64,000 nucleotides of DNA from Thalassobacillus pellis (GTDB taxonomy: Bacteria; Bacillota; Bacilli; Bacillales; Halobacillaceae): contig NZ_JAFBDO010000002.1 of the NCBI RefSeq assembly GCF_016908295.1, positions 868,001 through 932,000 of the forward strand, given 5' to 3'. Below the pieces are notes generated by a model that saw nothing but the letters and a program-made list of their open reading frames with translations, did not search any database and was not told the DNA's origin. Position 1 is the stretch's first letter. Every line of letters starts with the position of its first letter. A program made the position numbers and the translations under genes. Positions 1-9,221 of the stretch are shown here, in pieces.

Positions 1-1
1 C

Positions 2-859
2 CACACGACCATGCTGTTGGGTGCAGCACAACTATTGAAAGATAATCCCCCACAAAAAGGGAATGTCAAACTGATTTTCCAGCCCGCCGAAGAAGGTCGG
101 TTTGGAGCACAAAAAATGATCGAAGACAACGTACTCGAAAATCCAAAAGTCGATGCTATTGCAGGTTTGCACGTGAACCCGGATGTGCCGACAGGCTATG
201 TGACATGTACACGAAAAGAAGCATGCGCTGCAGCTGACTTTTTTAATCTTGAAATTATCGGAGAAGGCGGACACGCCGCTCATCCTCACCGTGCCATAGA
301 CTCTATCACGGTAGCAGCGGAAGTCATCAGCTCGCTCCAACAGCTGGTCAGCAGGCAAATCGATCCCCTGGCTCCCACTGTTTTTACGATGGGACAAATT
401 CATGGAGGGTCTGCGGATAACGCTATCGCATCTAAAGTAAAGGTAGGAGGAACGGTTCGGACGTTGGACCCTGATGTCCGTTATCAAATCGAAGAGAAGA
501 TGGAACGAGTGGTAAAAGGCGTCACAGAAGCATTCGGTGCTTCTTACAATCTAAAATATGATTACTTTTATCCGCCGCTTATCAACGACACCTCCCTTGT
601 TCCATCAGTCGAGGAAGCGGTTGAACAGGAACTCGGGGAAGACAAATTTTCCATCATTAAACCTTCTATGGGCGGGGAGGACTTTTCTTTTTATGCCAAC
701 AAAATTCCAGCCGTATTTTTCCGGCTGGGAGTGAGAAATGAGGATAAAAATGCCTCATACCCGCTCCATCACCCTAAATTTGATCTGGATGAGGACGCCA
801 TGCCATATGGAGCTTCCATCCTTGCTACGTGGGCACTAAATCAACTGGATAAATCGTGA
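2..859 (+). CDS. M20-family amidohydrolase (N-acyl-amino-acid/hippurate hydrolase type), 5' end outside window
   Basis: Zinc-dependent M20 peptidase-family amidohydrolase that releases an acyl group from an N-acylated amino acid or related amide in the cytoplasm. The frame is open to the window edge and reads HTTMLLGAAQ, the end of the family's metal-binding GHDGHTTM segment, so the first ~100 residues are missing. Visible family motifs are FQPAEEG, the LHVNPDVPTG segment, the dimerisation-domain motif GEGGHAAHPH, GGEDFSFY with its conserved metal-region acid, and the C-terminal HHPKFDLDEDAM with its conserved His. The internal ATG at 11 is not the start. Family assignment is firm; the exact substrate cannot be read from sequence. 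Confidence 0.9.
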   Translation, partial: HTTMLLGAAQLLKDNPPQKGNVKLIFQPAEEGRFGAQKMIEDNVLENPKVDAIAGLHVNPDVPTGYVTCTRKEACAAADFFNLEIIGEGGHAAHPHRAIDSITVAAEVISSLQQLVSRQIDPLAPTVFTMGQIHGGSADNAIASKVKVGGTVRTLDPDVRYQIEEKMERVVKGVTEAFGASYNLKYDYFYPPLINDTSLVPSVEEAVEQELGEDKFSIIKPSMGGEDFSFYANKIPAVFFRLGVRNEDKNASYPLHHPKFDLDEDAMPYGASILATWALNQLDKS

Positions 860-867
860 ATCCATGG

Positions 868-896
868 ACACCTCCGGCCGAACTTAGGCTGGGGGT
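868..896 (+). terminator. weak hairpin downstream of amidohydrolase
   Basis: CACCTCCGGCC and GGCTGGGGGTG can form an 11-bp stem with two G-T wobbles around a 7-nt loop, just after the stop codon. The T-tract is poor, so termination strength is uncertain. Confidence 0.4.
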
Positions 897-1001
897 GAAT
901 TCGTTTCTATAGAAAAATTAGCACTATCCACTTATTGATAATAAGAAAATTTAAATCAGTGCAGGGGCATGCTTTTACTAGGTTTTATGCGGAAAAAAAG
1001 A

Positions 1002-1029
1002 ACGGAAGATTGCAAGATTTCATAATTTA
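1002..1029 (+). promoter_or_regulatory. putative sigma-K-type promoter
   Basis: AC at 1002-1003, a 17-nt spacer, then CATAATTTA at 1021-1029. This matches the Bacillus sigma-K pattern (AC, 16-17 nt, CATANNNTA). It lies about 40 nt upstream of a start codon with a strong ribosome binding site (1051-1062). It fits late mother-cell expression of a coat-like gene. A short degenerate motif can occur by chance, so this is supported mainly by context. Confidence 0.45.
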
Positions 1030-1067
1030 TTTATAACCTTACTTTTTATGAAAGAGGGGAGGATAAA

Positions 1068-1706
1068 GTGGAAATCAACCCATTAACAGCGGAATCAGAA
1101 AGCTATTGCATAGTAACTAATCGAGTATACGACTGGGTAGTAAAACAAATGGATACAACGGAGCGTTTCAAAGGACATGAGGGATTAAAAACTCTTGATT
1201 TTCATTGCGGAATTTTAAGTGGTTTAGAAGAAGAAGGATCTTTAACAGGAGAGTGTTATCTGACTGACGCTGATGGGAATCCCGTCTCCCCTACTGAAGG
1301 TCTGGTATGCAGTGAATTACCTATCATTAACGGACGTAAAGAAGCACAGATTCAAACAGATGATGGGAGTCTCATCACGTTACAGGTAGTAAAATTGCTC
1401 ACTCAAGGCTTTTTTGTTGTACGACTCTCCAATAATTTAGGCGAATATTGCTTATCGCTTCCTCAGCCATTCGCTGTTACAGGAAGTGTACTTTTATGTA
1501 AACCTGAAGAGTCGGAGATTGTTTGCACTATTTCGGATTTTACCTGTGATGTTTATGTAATATGTAATAGTGACAGCCAAGGAAATTCATTTTTTCAACA
1601 AATCAACGTAGACCTTGCAATAAGCCAAAGTATTCAAGCAATTAAGGAAGAAACTCTTCTTTTGCAAGCTAAAGAATGCGCACCCAGAAATATACCCTTC
1701 AAGTAA
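1068..1706 (+). CDS. putative spore coat/surface protein
   Basis: A 212-residue protein with no signal peptide or membrane segment. The N-terminal stretch CIVTNRVYDWVVKQMD resembles the C-x-x-V-x-x-VYDWV-x-x-Q-x-D signature I associate with Bacillus morphogenetic spore coat proteins. The C-terminal part has several cysteines, an FQQINVDL segment and a Gln/Glu-rich helix ending in ECAPRNIPF. The GTG start at 1068 is preceded by a strong AAAGAGGGGAGG site and a sigma-K-like promoter. It is the first gene of a plus-strand set with the giant repeat protein and glycosyltransferases, so it may anchor that protein to the spore surface. The function is inferred from one motif and the neighbours. Confidence 0.55.
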   Translation: MEINPLTAESESYCIVTNRVYDWVVKQMDTTERFKGHEGLKTLDFHCGILSGLEEEGSLTGECYLTDADGNPVSPTEGLVCSELPIINGRKEAQIQTDDGSLITLQVVKLLTQGFFVVRLSNNLGEYCLSLPQPFAVTGSVLLCKPEESEIVCTISDFTCDVYVICNSDSQGNSFFQQINVDLAISQSIQAIKEETLLLQAKECAPRNIPFK

Positions 1707-1779
1707 ATATTCACTACGACATTAAAAATCAAATTCCTCAATAGTCATATAGTCCAACACCTCCCTAGTATATTATTAA

Positions 1780-1800
1780 GAAATGGATATTCACCATTTC
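1780..1800 (+). terminator. intergenic hairpin before giant repeat gene
   Basis: GAAATGG and CCATTTC form a perfect 7-bp stem with a 7-nt loop, followed by an A/T-rich run. It could be a weak terminator or attenuator, or an mRNA-stabilising hairpin, between the coat-like gene and the giant gene. Confidence 0.35.
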
Positions 1801-1892
1801 CTAAATTTAACCTCCCTCTTTAAGTTGGCGTAATATGTCAAGAACCTTCAAATATCACTACTCCATTTCAAGAAATATAGGGAGTGATACAT

Positions 1893-4800
1893 ATGAGTCC
1901 GAAAGGCTCCGATAACCCCAATTCTAATAAGAAAAATCATAATAAAATAGACTGCTCTTTAGAGGGTATCGCCAATGCAAAATGCGATACCTCATGCTGC
2001 TGCACTGTTGATGTTGTGAAAAATGTATTGGCTGCAACTGTAGTCGGGGGAACGCTGGACACGATCGACAGTCTTCTCGGAGGTACAATTAATACGGTTG
2101 AACACATTTTGGGAGCTACTATACTCGGAGGAACGATTAATGCTATTACTGGTACGATTACTACTGAAATCCCCTCTGTAACAATTACCGGCGGAACAAT
2201 CAATAACGTCGAAGAAATACAGGCTGCTACCATCGTTGGCGGAACGCTCGATACCATCGACAGTGTCCTAGGTGCTACAATTACCAATGGATTCATCAAC
2301 GCTACCATTCTCGGCGGGACAGTAACTGCCGAAGTGGCTGCTGTCACTGTAACTGGCGGGACCCTCAATACTATCGAAGAAGTCCTCGCTTCTACGGTGG
2401 TCGGTGGTACCTTGAATACGGTGGACAGTGTGCTTGGGGCTACAATTTCTGCGGGTACCATCAATACTGTCGAGGAAATACAGGCTGCTACCATCGTTGG
2501 CGGAACGCTGGATACTATCGATAGCGTTCTGGGTGCGACGATCACTAATGGGTTCATCAACGCTACCATTCTCGGAGGTACTGTCACTGCAGAAATTGCT
2601 TCCGTGACCGTAACCGGCGGGACGCTTAATGTCATCGAAGAAGTGCTGGCTTCCACTGTAGTCGGGGGCACCTTGGATACGGTGGACAGTGTGCTTGGGG
2701 CTACGGTTTCTGCCGGCACGATCAATACTGTCGAGGAAGTCCTGGCCGCTACCATCGTTGGCGGAACGCTGGATACCATAGAAAGCATCTTGGGTGTTAC
2801 TATTACGAATGGATTTATCAATGCCACGATTCTCGGGGGGACAGTGACTGCTGAAGTTGCTTCCGTCACTGTGACCGGCGGGACGCTTAATGTCATCGAA
2901 GAAGTGCTGGCTTCCACGGTGGTTGGAGGTACTATTGATACCATCGACAGTGTCCTGGGAGCCACCATTACCAATGGATTCATTAATGCAACGATCCTTG
3001 GAGGCACGGTTACTGCCGAAATTGCTTCCGTCACTGTGACTGGCGGCACGATCAATGTCATTGAAGAAGTGCTGGCTTCCACGGTGGTCGGCGGTACCTT
3101 GGATACGGTGGACAGTGTGCTTGGGGCTACCATCTCTGGTGGCACCCTTAATACCGTCGAGGAAGTTCTGGCCTCCACCATCGTTGGCGGAACACTGGAT
3201 ACCATCGACAGCGTCCTGGGAGCTACGATCACCAATGGGTTCATCAACGCCACGATTCTTGGAGGTACTGTCACTGCCGAAGTGGCTTCCGTCACTGTGA
3301 CCGGTGGGACCATCAACACTATTGAAGAAGTGCTCGCTGCTACGGTGGTCGGAGGTACTATTGATACCATTGACAGCGTACTAGGGGCTACCATCTCTGC
3401 TGGCACCATCAATACCGTCGAAGAAGTTTTGGCCGCTACCATCATTGGCGGAACGCTGGATACCATCGACAGCGTTCTGGGCGCGACCATTACCAATGGT
3501 TTCATTAATGCCACCATCCTTGGGGGCACGGTCACTGCCGAAGTTGCTTCCGTTACTGTCACAGGCGGGACGCTTAATGTCATTGAAGAAGTCCTCGCTG
3601 CCACGGTGGTTGGAGGTACTATTGATACCATCGACAGCGTCTTGGGCGCTACTATTACCAATGGATTCATCAACGCCACGATTCTCGGAGGCACGGTCAC
3701 TGCCGAATTGGCTGCTGTCACTGTAACTGGCGGGACTATTAATATCATCGAAGAAGTGCTCGCTGCTACGGTGATCGGGGGCACCTTGGATACGGTGGAG
3801 AGTGTGCTTGGGGCTACCATCTCTGCTGGCACCATCAATACCATCGAAGGAGTATTGGCCGCTACCATCGTTGGCGGAACGCTCGATACCATCGATAGTG
3901 TCTTAGGCGCTACTATTACCAATGGTTTCATTAATGCCACCATCCTTGGGGGCACGGTCACTGCCGAAGTTGCTTCCGTCACTGTGACCGGTGGGACCAT
4001 CAACACTATTGAAGAAGTGCTCGCTGCCACGGTGGTTGGAGGTACTATTGATACCATCGACAGCGTCTTGGGCGCTACTATTACCAATGGTTTCATCAAC
4101 GCCACGATTCTCGGAGGCACGGTCACTGCCGAATTGGCTGCTGTCACTGTAACTGGCGGGACTATTAATATCATCGAAGAAGTGCTCGCTGCCACGATAG
4201 TTGGTGGAACTTTAGATACGGTGGACAGTGTGCTTGGGGCTACCATCTCTGCTGGCACCATCAATACCGTCGAAGAAGTTTTGGCAGCTACCATCGTTGG
4301 CGGAACGCTCGATACCATCGACAGCGTCTTGGGCGCTACCATCACCAATGGATTTATTAACGCCACCATTCTCGGGGGGACAGTGACTGCCGAAGTTGCT
4401 TCCGTCACTGTGACCGGCGGCACGCTTAATGTCATTGAAGAAGTGCTGGCTTCCACGTTGGTTGGAGGTACTATTGATACCATCGACAGCGTCTTGGGCG
4501 CGACCATCACCAATGGGTTCATCAACGCCACCATCCTTGGAGGCACGGTCACTGCCGAAGTCACCTCCGTTACCGTAACCGGTGGGACGCTTAATGTCAT
4601 TGAAGAAGTGCTCGCTGCCACGGTAGTCGGGGGCACCTTGGATACCATTGAAAGTGTACTTGGGGCTACCATCTCTGGAGGCACCATTAATACCGTCGAA
4701 GAATTACAGGCTGCTACTATCGTTGGCGGAACGCTCGATACCATCGATAGCATCTTGGGCGGGACCATCAATACTATTGAAGAAGTGCTCGCTGCTACGG

Positions 4801-7130
4801 TGGTCGGTGGTACCTTGGATACGGTGGACAGTGTACTTGGGGCAACTATCTCTGGTGGCACCATTAATACCGTCGAGGAAGTTCTAGCCTCCACCATCGT
4901 TGGCGGAACGCTCGATACCATCGATAGTGTCTTAGGCGCTACCATCACCAATGGATTCATCAACGCCACCATCCTTGGAGGCACGGTTACTGCCGAAATT
5001 GCTTCCGTGACTGTGACTGGCGGCACGATCAATGTCATTGAAGAAGTGCTGGCTTCCACGGTGGTCGGAGGTACTATTGATACCATTGACAGCGTCCTGG
5101 GAGCTACGATTACTAATGGATTCATCAACGCCACCATTCTCGGGGGGACAGTGACTGCCGAAGTGGCTTCCGTCACTGTGACCGGTGGGACGCTTAATGT
5201 CATCGAAGAAGTGCTGGCTTCTACGGTGGTCGGAGGTACTATTGATACCATCGACAGCGTCCTGGGAGCTACGATCACCAATGGATTTATTAACGCAACC
5301 ATTCTCGGGGGGACAGTGACTGCCGAAGTGGCTTCCGTCACTGTGACCGGTGGGACGCTTAATGTCATTGAAGAAGTGCTGGCTTCCACGGTAGTCGGGG
5401 GCACCTTGGATACGGTGGAGAGTGTGCTTGGGGCTACCATTTCTGCTGGCACCATCAATACCGTCGAAGAAGTTTTGGCCTCCACCATCATTGGAGGAAC
5501 GCTGGATACTATCGATAGTGTCTTAGGCGCTACTATTACCAATGGGTTCATCAACGCCACCATCCTTGGAGGCACGGTCACTGCCGTAGTGGCTGCTGTC
5601 ACTGTAACTGGCGGGACTATTAATATCATCGAAGAAGTCCTCGCTGCCACGATAGTTGGTGGAACTTTAGATACGGTGGACAGTGTACTTGGGGCAACTA
5701 TCTCTGGTGGCACCATTAATACCGTCGAGGAAGTTCTAGCCTCCACCATCGTTGGCGGAACGCTCGATACCATCGATAGTGTCTTAGGTGCTACCATCAC
5801 CAATGGATTCATCAACGCCACCATCCTTGGAGGCACGGTTACTGCTGAAGTTGCTTCCGTAACTGTGACCGGCGGGACGCTTAATGTCATTGAAGAAGTA
5901 CTCGCTGCCACGATAGTTGGTGGAACTTTAGATACGGTGGAGAGTGTGCTTGGGGCTACCATTTCTGCTGGCACCATCAATACCGTCGAAGAAGTTTTGG
6001 CCTCCACCATCATTGGAGGAACGCTGGATACTATCGATAGTGTCTTAGGCGCTACTATTACCAATGGTTTCATTAATGCCACCATCCTTGGGGGCACGGT
6101 CACTGCCGAAGTTGCTTCCGTCACTGTGACTGGCGGGACGCTTAATGTCATCGAAGAAGTGCTCGCTGCCACGATAGTTGGTGGAACTTTAGATACGGTG
6201 GACAGTGTGCTTGGGGCTACCATTTCTGCCGGGACCATCAATACTGTCGAGGAAGTTTTGGCCGCGACCATCACCAATGGGTTCATCAACGCCACCATCC
6301 TTGGAGGCACGGTCACTGCTGAAGTGGCTTCCGTCACTGTGACTGGCGGGACGCTTAATGTCATTGAAGAAGTCCTCGCTGCCACGGTGGTTGGAGGTAC
6401 TATTGATACCATCGACAGCGTCCTGGGAGCTACTATTACTAATGGATTCATCAACGCCACGATTCTCGGGGGGACAGTGACTGCCGAAGTTGCTTCCGTA
6501 ACTGTGACCGGCGGGACGCTTAATGTCATTGAAGAAGTACTCGCTGCCACGATAGTTGGTGGAACTTTAGATACGGTGGAGAGTGTGCTTGGGGCTACCA
6601 TTTCTGCCGGGACCATCAATACCGTCGAAGAAGTGCTGGCCGCTACCATAATTGGCGGAACGCTGGATACTATCGATAGCGTTCTGGGCGCGACCATTAC
6701 CAATGGATTCATTAATGCCACCATCCTTGGGGGAACGGTCACTGCCGAAATTACTTCCGTGACTGTGTCAGGCGGAACATTAACAGCTATTTCGCAAAAC
6801 AATTTTGTTGAACAAAGCTTTCTGAATATAGGTGTCGGTACAGCATCGTCAACATTCACCCCATTGGCCGCTATCACAACATCCATACTGGAAGATTATT
6901 CGTTTTTTGTTTATAATTCCAGCCCGTCAGGTACAGTAGATACCATCGTTCAAATCAGTGCTAATGGTGTCAACTGGTTTACGGATATCACTTCCATAGA
7001 TCTTAGAGCAGGTTCAGTAGATGTGCTTGTTCCGCAACGTTTTTTAAAGTACACAAGGCTTGCTTACCGTTCTTCTACAACCCTTGCGACTGGAACGATC
7101 TCAGTCATATTTAATGGTCAAGGCTCATAA
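1893..7130 (+). CDS. giant Thr-rich repeat protein, probable glycosylated spore-surface fibre or shell protein
   Basis: About 1,745 residues. ATG at 1893 is preferred over an in-frame GTG at 1884 because AGGGAGTG at 1879-1886 then sits 6 nt upstream. The first ~40 residues are polar with five cysteines (21, 31, 35-37), suiting disulfide crosslinking. Residues ~44-1640 are repeats built from 16-residue units of the form ATIVGGTLDTIDSVLG, joined with TNGFIN and VTVTGGT units into 55- or 87-residue modules; TNGFIN occurs 20 times. The regular hydrophobic/Gly-Gly-Thr pattern suggests a beta-solenoid, with Thr rows available for O-glycans. The last ~105 residues form a non-repetitive domain (DGSVDT-like, NGVNWFTD, LVPQRFLKYTRLAYRS) that I tentatively match to DUF6385. 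No signal peptide, sortase motif or S-layer domain is visible, which fits deposition by the mother cell. Three GT2-TPR genes follow. I know no characterised homologue. Confidence 0.8.
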   Translation: MSPKGSDNPNSNKKNHNKIDCSLEGIANAKCDTSCCCTVDVVKNVLAATVVGGTLDTIDSLLGGTINTVEHILGATILGGTINAITGTITTEIPSVTITGGTINNVEEIQAATIVGGTLDTIDSVLGATITNGFINATILGGTVTAEVAAVTVTGGTLNTIEEVLASTVVGGTLNTVDSVLGATISAGTINTVEEIQAATIVGGTLDTIDSVLGATITNGFINATILGGTVTAEIASVTVTGGTLNVIEEVLASTVVGGTLDTVDSVLGATVSAGTINTVEEVLAATIVGGTLDTIESILGVTITNGFINATILGGTVTAEVASVTVTGGTLNVIEEVLASTVVGGTIDTIDSVLGATITNGFINATILGGTVTAEIASVTVTGGTINVIEEVLASTVVGGTLDTVDSVLGATISGGTLNTVEEVLASTIVGGTLDTIDSVLGATITNGFINATILGGTVTAEVASVTVTGGTINTIEEVLAATVVGGTIDTIDSVLGATISAGTINTVEEVLAATIIGGTLDTIDSVLGATITNGFINATILGGTVTAEVASVTVTGGTLNVIEEVLAATVVGGTIDTIDSVLGATITNGFINATILGGTVTAELAAVTVTGGTINIIEEVLAATVIGGTLDTVESVLGATISAGTINTIEGVLAATIVGGTLDTIDSVLGATITNGFINATILGGTVTAEVASVTVTGGTINTIEEVLAATVVGGTIDTIDSVLGATITNGFINATILGGTVTAELAAVTVTGGTINIIEEVLAATIVGGTLDTVDSVLGATISAGTINTVEEVLAATIVGGTLDTIDSVLGATITNGFINATILGGTVTAEVASVTVTGGTLNVIEEVLASTLVGGTIDTIDSVLGATITNGFINATILGGTVTAEVTSVTVTGGTLNVIEEVLAATVVGGTLDTIESVLGATISGGTINTVEELQAATIVGGTLDTIDSILGGTINTIEEVLAATVVGGTLDTVDSVLGATISGGTINTVEEVLASTIVGGTLDTIDSVLGATITNGFINATILGGTVTAEIASVTVTGGTINVIEEVLASTVVGGTIDTIDSVLGATITNGFINATILGGTVTAEVASVTVTGGTLNVIEEVLASTVVGGTIDTIDSVLGATITNGFINATILGGTVTAEVASVTVTGGTLNVIEEVLASTVVGGTLDTVESVLGATISAGTINTVEEVLASTIIGGTLDTIDSVLGATITNGFINATILGGTVTAVVAAVTVTGGTINIIEEVLAATIVGGTLDTVDSVLGATISGGTINTVEEVLASTIVGGTLDTIDSVLGATITNGFINATILGGTVTAEVASVTVTGGTLNVIEEVLAATIVGGTLDTVESVLGATISAGTINTVEEVLASTIIGGTLDTIDSVLGATITNGFINATILGGTVTAEVASVTVTGGTLNVIEEVLAATIVGGTLDTVDSVLGATISAGTINTVEEVLAATITNGFINATILGGTVTAEVASVTVTGGTLNVIEEVLAATVVGGTIDTIDSVLGATITNGFINATILGGTVTAEVASVTVTGGTLNVIEEVLAATIVGGTLDTVESVLGATISAGTINTVEEVLAATIIGGTLDTIDSVLGATITNGFINATILGGTVTAEITSVTVSGGTLTAISQNNFVEQSFLNIGVGTASSTFTPLAAITTSILEDYSFFVYNSSPSGTVDTIVQISANGVNWFTDITSIDLRAGSVDVLVPQRFLKYTRLAYRSSTTLATGTISVIFNGQGS
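2026..6780 (+). repeat. in-frame coding tandem repeats, 165-bp and 261-bp modules
   Basis: Direct repeats lying wholly within the giant gene. The module beginning ATITNGFIN recurs 20 times, at intervals of 165 bp (55 aa) or 261 bp (87 aa); the longer form carries two extra 16-residue units. All observed variation keeps the frame. Copies differ mostly by silent or conservative changes, and blocks of neighbouring modules are nearly identical in DNA, as expected from recombination or gene conversion. Confidence 0.9.
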
Positions 7131-7152
7131 ATTCTTATTGAAACCATTGTAT

Positions 7153-7174
7153 TCCCTCTGTTCAAGCAGAGGGA
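7153..7174 (+). terminator. attenuator-like hairpin after giant gene
   Basis: TCCCTCTG and CAGAGGGA form an 8-bp stem with a TTCAAG loop, 22 nt after the stop codon of the giant gene, followed by a T-rich but interrupted stretch. It may cut transcription so that the structural gene is made in excess over the glycosyltransferases. Confidence 0.45.
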
Positions 7175-7196
7175 TGCTTCTTGTTAGGGGGCGATT

Positions 7197-9221
7197 TTGT
7201 TGTTGCTTGGCCTTCATATGATTGTAAAGAATGAGGCGGAGAATATACGGACATGCTTGGACAGCATCAAGTCACTAGTTGATGAAATAATTGTAGTTGA
7301 TACTGGTTCAGACGATAATACTGTTTCTATTGCAGAAGAAGCGGGTGCCAAAGTATTGCATAAAAAATGGGATGATCATTTTTCCAATGCACGAAATTAC
7401 TCACTCTCTGAGGCAAACACGAAATGGATTCTATATATGGATGCTGATGAGGTTTTTGCCGGGTCATTTCAAAAAATCAGGGCTGATCTTGAAAATACTG
7501 ATAAAGAAGCGTTTTTTATGGACATTGAAAGCGTAACAGGCGAAAAGCCTTATGAAAAGGTGGTCCACCCATCGATACGTATTTTTAGAAATAACCAGGA
7601 CTATTGTTTCACTGGTGTCATTCATGAAGATATTCTCCCATCAATTTTAAAAAAACACACTTCCATGAGTGTGATAGGAAAAACACAAGGGAAGCTCCTG
7701 CATAGAGGCTATTCTCCGGCACAAGCAAGGGTGGAAAAGGCTTACCGTAATCGTCGGATATTGGAAAAGTCCCTGAGAGAGTGTCCGGATGATCCCTATC
7801 TTCAATATCATTTAGGCATTACTTATGAACAGCTCTCTTTAGATAACCAAGCGATAGAACATGTGAAGCAATCTTTAGAACGTACTGATACTAACCAATC
7901 TTATCGTCCAACTTTGGTGAAAGATCTTGCCAAACTTTATATGAAAGGAGGGCAATACGATTCAGCCATAGACCTTCTTAAGAGAGAGATTAACAATTAT
8001 CAAGATTATCCAGACCTTCATTATTATTTAGGTTATGGATTTCGACAAAAAAAAGAAATGGATAAAGCTATTCGGGTTTTGGAGAAAGCCACTAAAACTA
8101 CTCCATCACGTCCTTATGCAATGGAAACTGGCAAAGGAACTTATCTTTCCTGGACATTAATGGGAGACATCGCTTTAGAGTGGAATGCATGTAATGATGC
8201 CCTTCAATTTTACATAAAGGCTCTCCAGCATTGTCCTTATCACTATGAAGCATTATATGGAATAGCAGACCTGCTGATTGCTTCCGGAAGACAATGTTCA
8301 GACATCAAAAAAGAGTTGACTCATATTTTGACGCCTTCCCTGAGAATGGAATCACCCTTAAGACAACTGTGCCTTCAGGAAGTTGCGAATGTTCTTTTTG
8401 CCACAGGCTGCGATAAAGAATTTTTAGATTTCTGCAAGGATATCGATGGGAATCCGGAAAAAGAAATCTTCAGTTTACTCCATTTAAATCACTTGCATGA
8501 GGCGTCAGAGCGATTGGATTCTTTACAGAAACCCGTTTCCGCCACACTCTTACAAGCAATCATTGTTACTTTTAATGAACACAGTTATCCATATCCTGAA
8601 AAAATGTACGAAGAGATCAAAAATAATCCTGACGCACACTTTTATAACGAAATCATCCAAATGCTTTTAAATGGAGAGCAAAAAAACAGCAACCCTCCAC
8701 TCTCCTTTCTTGTGTTCGCTAAACAATTTCTCCATCAATCAATTCTCTTCCAGGCACCTAATGTAAGGAATAAATTAATTAGTTTACACCCTGTCTTTCA
8801 ACTTTTTGCTGCAAAGACATCCTATTATGAAGGATATGTCAAAGAAGCCAGCGAAACTTTTCATTCCCTTCTCGATGAAAACAAGCTCGACTTGGAGGGA
8901 ACCTTTCTTCTAGGGGAATATTATTTCCATCAAAAGGATTGGGAGCGAGCCTCCATTTTATTTGAAAAAATTGTTGATGCGAAAGAAAATTATGAAAGTG
9001 CCCGAATTGGGGCATCCCTCTGCTATAACCAGCAATCCAAATCTCTTTTAATCGATTCTATTAAAGAGTTGCCGGATTACCCATTGTTTACTGCATATTT
9101 AAAAAAAGTAGAGCTTGCGATTCAACTTTCTTCCAAACATGGTTGGCAGACTAATTGGAGAGGGAGACAAAGGAGGGTTCGATTACAAAATGAGCAGCAT
9201 ATCGCTGTGCATGATCGTTAA
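7197..9221 (+). CDS. GT2 glycosyltransferase with TPR domain (first of three paralogues)
   Basis: N-terminal GT-A family 2 glycosyltransferase domain (residues ~3-230) followed by tetratricopeptide-like helical repeats to the end (~230-660). Visible signatures are HMIVKNEAENI, EIIVVDTGSDDNT for nucleotide-sugar binding, and the metal-binding DAD at residues 82-84, then HPSIRIFRN and GVIHEDI. The start is a TTG (7197; 7200 is an alternative) behind TTAGGGGG. There is no signal peptide, so it acts in the cytoplasm. GT2-TPR enzymes of this layout include protein and peptide glycosyltransferases, in which the TPR part holds the polypeptide acceptor. The giant Thr-rich protein just upstream is the obvious candidate acceptor. 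The sugar donor is unknown. Confidence 0.85.
   Translation: MLLLGLHMIVKNEAENIRTCLDSIKSLVDEIIVVDTGSDDNTVSIAEEAGAKVLHKKWDDHFSNARNYSLSEANTKWILYMDADEVFAGSFQKIRADLENTDKEAFFMDIESVTGEKPYEKVVHPSIRIFRNNQDYCFTGVIHEDILPSILKKHTSMSVIGKTQGKLLHRGYSPAQARVEKAYRNRRILEKSLRECPDDPYLQYHLGITYEQLSLDNQAIEHVKQSLERTDTNQSYRPTLVKDLAKLYMKGGQYDSAIDLLKREINNYQDYPDLHYYLGYGFRQKKEMDKAIRVLEKATKTTPSRPYAMETGKGTYLSWTLMGDIALEWNACNDALQFYIKALQHCPYHYEALYGIADLLIASGRQCSDIKKELTHILTPSLRMESPLRQLCLQEVANVLFATGCDKEFLDFCKDIDGNPEKEIFSLLHLNHLHEASERLDSLQKPVSATLLQAIIVTFNEHSYPYPEKMYEEIKNNPDAHFYNEIIQMLLNGEQKNSNPPLSFLVFAKQFLHQSILFQAPNVRNKLISLHPVFQLFAAKTSYYEGYVKEASETFHSLLDENKLDLEGTFLLGEYYFHQKDWERASILFEKIVDAKENYESARIGASLCYNQQSKSLLIDSIKELPDYPLFTAYLKKVELAIQLSSKHGWQTNWRGRQRRVRLQNEQHIAVHDR

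Noticed and set aside
3055-4887. Three short plus-strand frames (from 3,055, 3,445 and 4,648) inside the repeat gene
   Set aside because: They are out-of-frame readings of the same repeats without start signals.
2026-6780. CRISPR-like or non-coding satellite array
   Set aside because: The repeats are 165/261 bp, keep the reading frame throughout and vary mainly at silent positions; there are no short identical repeats with unique spacers and no cas genes.
1937-6886. 1,649-codon open reading frame on the minus strand opposite the giant repeat gene
   Set aside because: It mirrors the repeat exactly, as a periodic, stop-poor codon pattern on one strand leaves the other open. It has no ribosome binding site and its product is a Val/Pro/Ser-rich low-complexity chain. 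The plus-strand frame has start signals, a unique N-terminus and a unique C-terminal domain.
1893-7130. Phage tail fibre or collagen-like BclA protein
   Set aside because: No phage genes lie nearby, and the repeat has no Gly-X-Y pattern.
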